NCBI RefSeq assembly: GCF_004323635.1 | Contig: NZ_CP036515.1 | Location: forward strand, 4,155,501-4,219,500 | Direction of reading: 5' to 3' | DNA: 64,000 bases | Source of the DNA: Lichenihabitans psoromatis | GTDB taxonomy: Bacteria > Pseudomonadota > Alphaproteobacteria > Rhizobiales > Beijerinckiaceae | In this document: piece by piece, positions 63,197 through 64,000 of the stretch | Position numbering within the stretch: position 1 is the stretch's first letter | How the letters are laid out: each line of letters starts with the position of its first letter | Translations under genes and position numbers: made by a program | Notes under the pieces: generated by a model | What the model was told of the DNA's origin: nothing | What the model saw: only the letters and a program-made list of their open reading frames with translations | Databases searched by the model: none

Positions 63197-64000
63197 ATGA
63201 GCGCCACATTCCGGCTGCCTGCCTCGGCCCGAACCTGGACCATCGCGGATGCTCGGGTCCCGACCGCCTTGCTGGAGCCGACGATCGGCGGAGACGTAAG
63301 CCGCACGCCCGACCTTGCCATCGCCGACCATGATGGCCTCGTCGCCGTCGACATCGCAATCGTGGACGGCCGCATCGACAGGATCTCCTCAGCTGGCGCC
63401 TTGCCGGCCACGGGACCGGTCCTGCAGCGTCCCGGCCTCGTGCTGCCCTGCTTCGTCGACGCGCATACTCATCTCGACAAGGGTCATATCTGGCCGCGCG
63501 CGCCAAATCCGGACGGCTCGTTCGAGGGCGCGCTCGCCACCGTCCCGGTCGATCGCGCCGCGCATTGGACCGCCAACGACGTCGCGACCCGCATGGAATT
63601 TTCGCTGCGGACTGCCTACGCGCATGGCACGCGAGCTATCCGCACCCATCTCGATAGCGCCCTGGGACAGACCCGGATCTCGTGGCCGGTCTTCGCCGAA
63701 ACGCGGGAGCGATGGCGCGGGCGTATCGAGTTGCAGGCTTCGCCGCTGTTCGGCATCGACCTCGCGCTCGACGACGCGCATATGCGCGACATCGCCGACA
63801 TGGTGGGTGAGTTCGGCCATTGCCTCGGTGCGGTCACCTACCCCGGCCCGGCGCTCCGTCCGGGGCTCGATCGTCTGTTCCGTCTCGCGGCCGACCGCGG
63901 GTTCGAACTCGATTTCCATGCCGACGAGACCAATGATCCCGCCGTCAACACATTGGCGATGATTGCCGAAACCGCGCTGGCGTTCGGCTTTCCGCACCGC
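63197..64000 (+). CDS. Cytosine deaminase-like amidohydrolase (cut by the window end)
   Basis: The first 268 residues of an amidohydrolase. Near residue 88 it has LPCFVDAHTHLDKGHIW, where the HxH metal ligands and following Lys fit the cytosine deaminase group, and near 252 FHADETND. The N-terminus (to about residue 85) is the usual small beta-domain. Cytosine deaminase relatives also act on isocytosine, creatinine and similar rings. It is two bases downstream of the permease gene and surely co-transcribed with the transporter. The end is outside the window. Confidence 0.88.
   Translation, partial: MSATFRLPASARTWTIADARVPTALLEPTIGGDVSRTPDLAIADHDGLVAVDIAIVDGRIDRISSAGALPATGPVLQRPGLVLPCFVDAHTHLDKGHIWPRAPNPDGSFEGALATVPVDRAAHWTANDVATRMEFSLRTAYAHGTRAIRTHLDSALGQTRISWPVFAETRERWRGRIELQASPLFGIDLALDDAHMRDIADMVGEFGHCLGAVTYPGPALRPGLDRLFRLAADRGFELDFHADETNDPAVNTLAMIAETALAFGFPHR

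Noticed and set aside
1-64000. tRNA genes, insertion sequences, CRISPR arrays, integrase genes
   Set aside because: No cloverleaf-like sequence, transposase or integrase frame, terminal inverted repeat or regularly spaced direct repeat was seen on reading the window; a dedicated scan would be needed to exclude short RNAs fully.

Overview
The window is 64 kb of GC-rich, densely coded chromosome from an alphaproteobacterium, most likely a member of the Hyphomicrobiales (Rhizobiales). The evidence is the gene content: an iolDEB inositol segment, a metX-metW pair, a homospermidine synthase, an ornithine decarboxylase behind an alphaproteobacterial speF-type leader RNA, a single-gene glutamate 5-kinase, DUF2937 and DUF6456-like proteins. 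Genus cannot be fixed from the sequence alone. No tRNA, rRNA, insertion sequence or CRISPR array was seen.

Layout. 1-2.4 kb: the tail of an inositol catabolic operon (iolD partial, iolE, iolB) and a small unknown gene. 2.6-4.9 kb: dnaN-recF with overlapping stop and start codons and no dnaA nearby. 5.4-15.9 kb: a loose surface-polysaccharide region with UDP-glucose dehydrogenase, a 1237-residue protein fusing five N-terminal repeats to a WbsX-like, a GT4 and a GT2 domain, a UDP-glucuronate 4-epimerase, an AlgX/AlgJ-like protein and a Tat-exported GH99/WbsX-like protein, interrupted by a ParB-like nuclease and small genes. 16.1-25.8 kb: proB; speF leader with ornithine decarboxylase and a GNAT enzyme; a Tat-exported deaminase beside a Tat-exported molybdenum hydroxylase; homospermidine synthase; a fluoride riboswitch with crcB.

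27.6-36.7 kb is a complete oxidative plus non-oxidative pentose phosphate operon (tkt-tal-gnd-zwf-HAD-HAD-rpe-pgl) with two tandem HAD phosphatases translationally coupled inside it, facing a convergent polyphosphate-glucokinase-like ROK kinase that could supply its glucose 6-phosphate. 37.7-48 kb: a TonB protein, a PAS-GGDEF-EAL protein, N-formylglutamate deformylase, an AaeBXA-like aromatic acid efflux operon and metX-metW. 48-51 kb: a DUF4142 protein, LolA and an FAD-linked D-2-hydroxyacid dehydrogenase.

51.2-53.2 kb looks like a phage-derived immunity remnant: an S24/LexA-like repressor divergent from a VRR-NUC-like protein that has lost its ExK motif and a DUF6456-like protein, with operator-like repeats between. 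53.2-58.9 kb holds a class A acid phosphatase, a WecG/TagA glycosyltransferase, two SDRs, folD and purU (one-carbon metabolism). 59-64 kb is a possible N-compound catabolic cluster: creatininase-family amidohydrolase and RidA on one strand, and an NMT1-type ABC transporter with a cytosine-deaminase-like amidohydrolase (cut by the window end) on the other.
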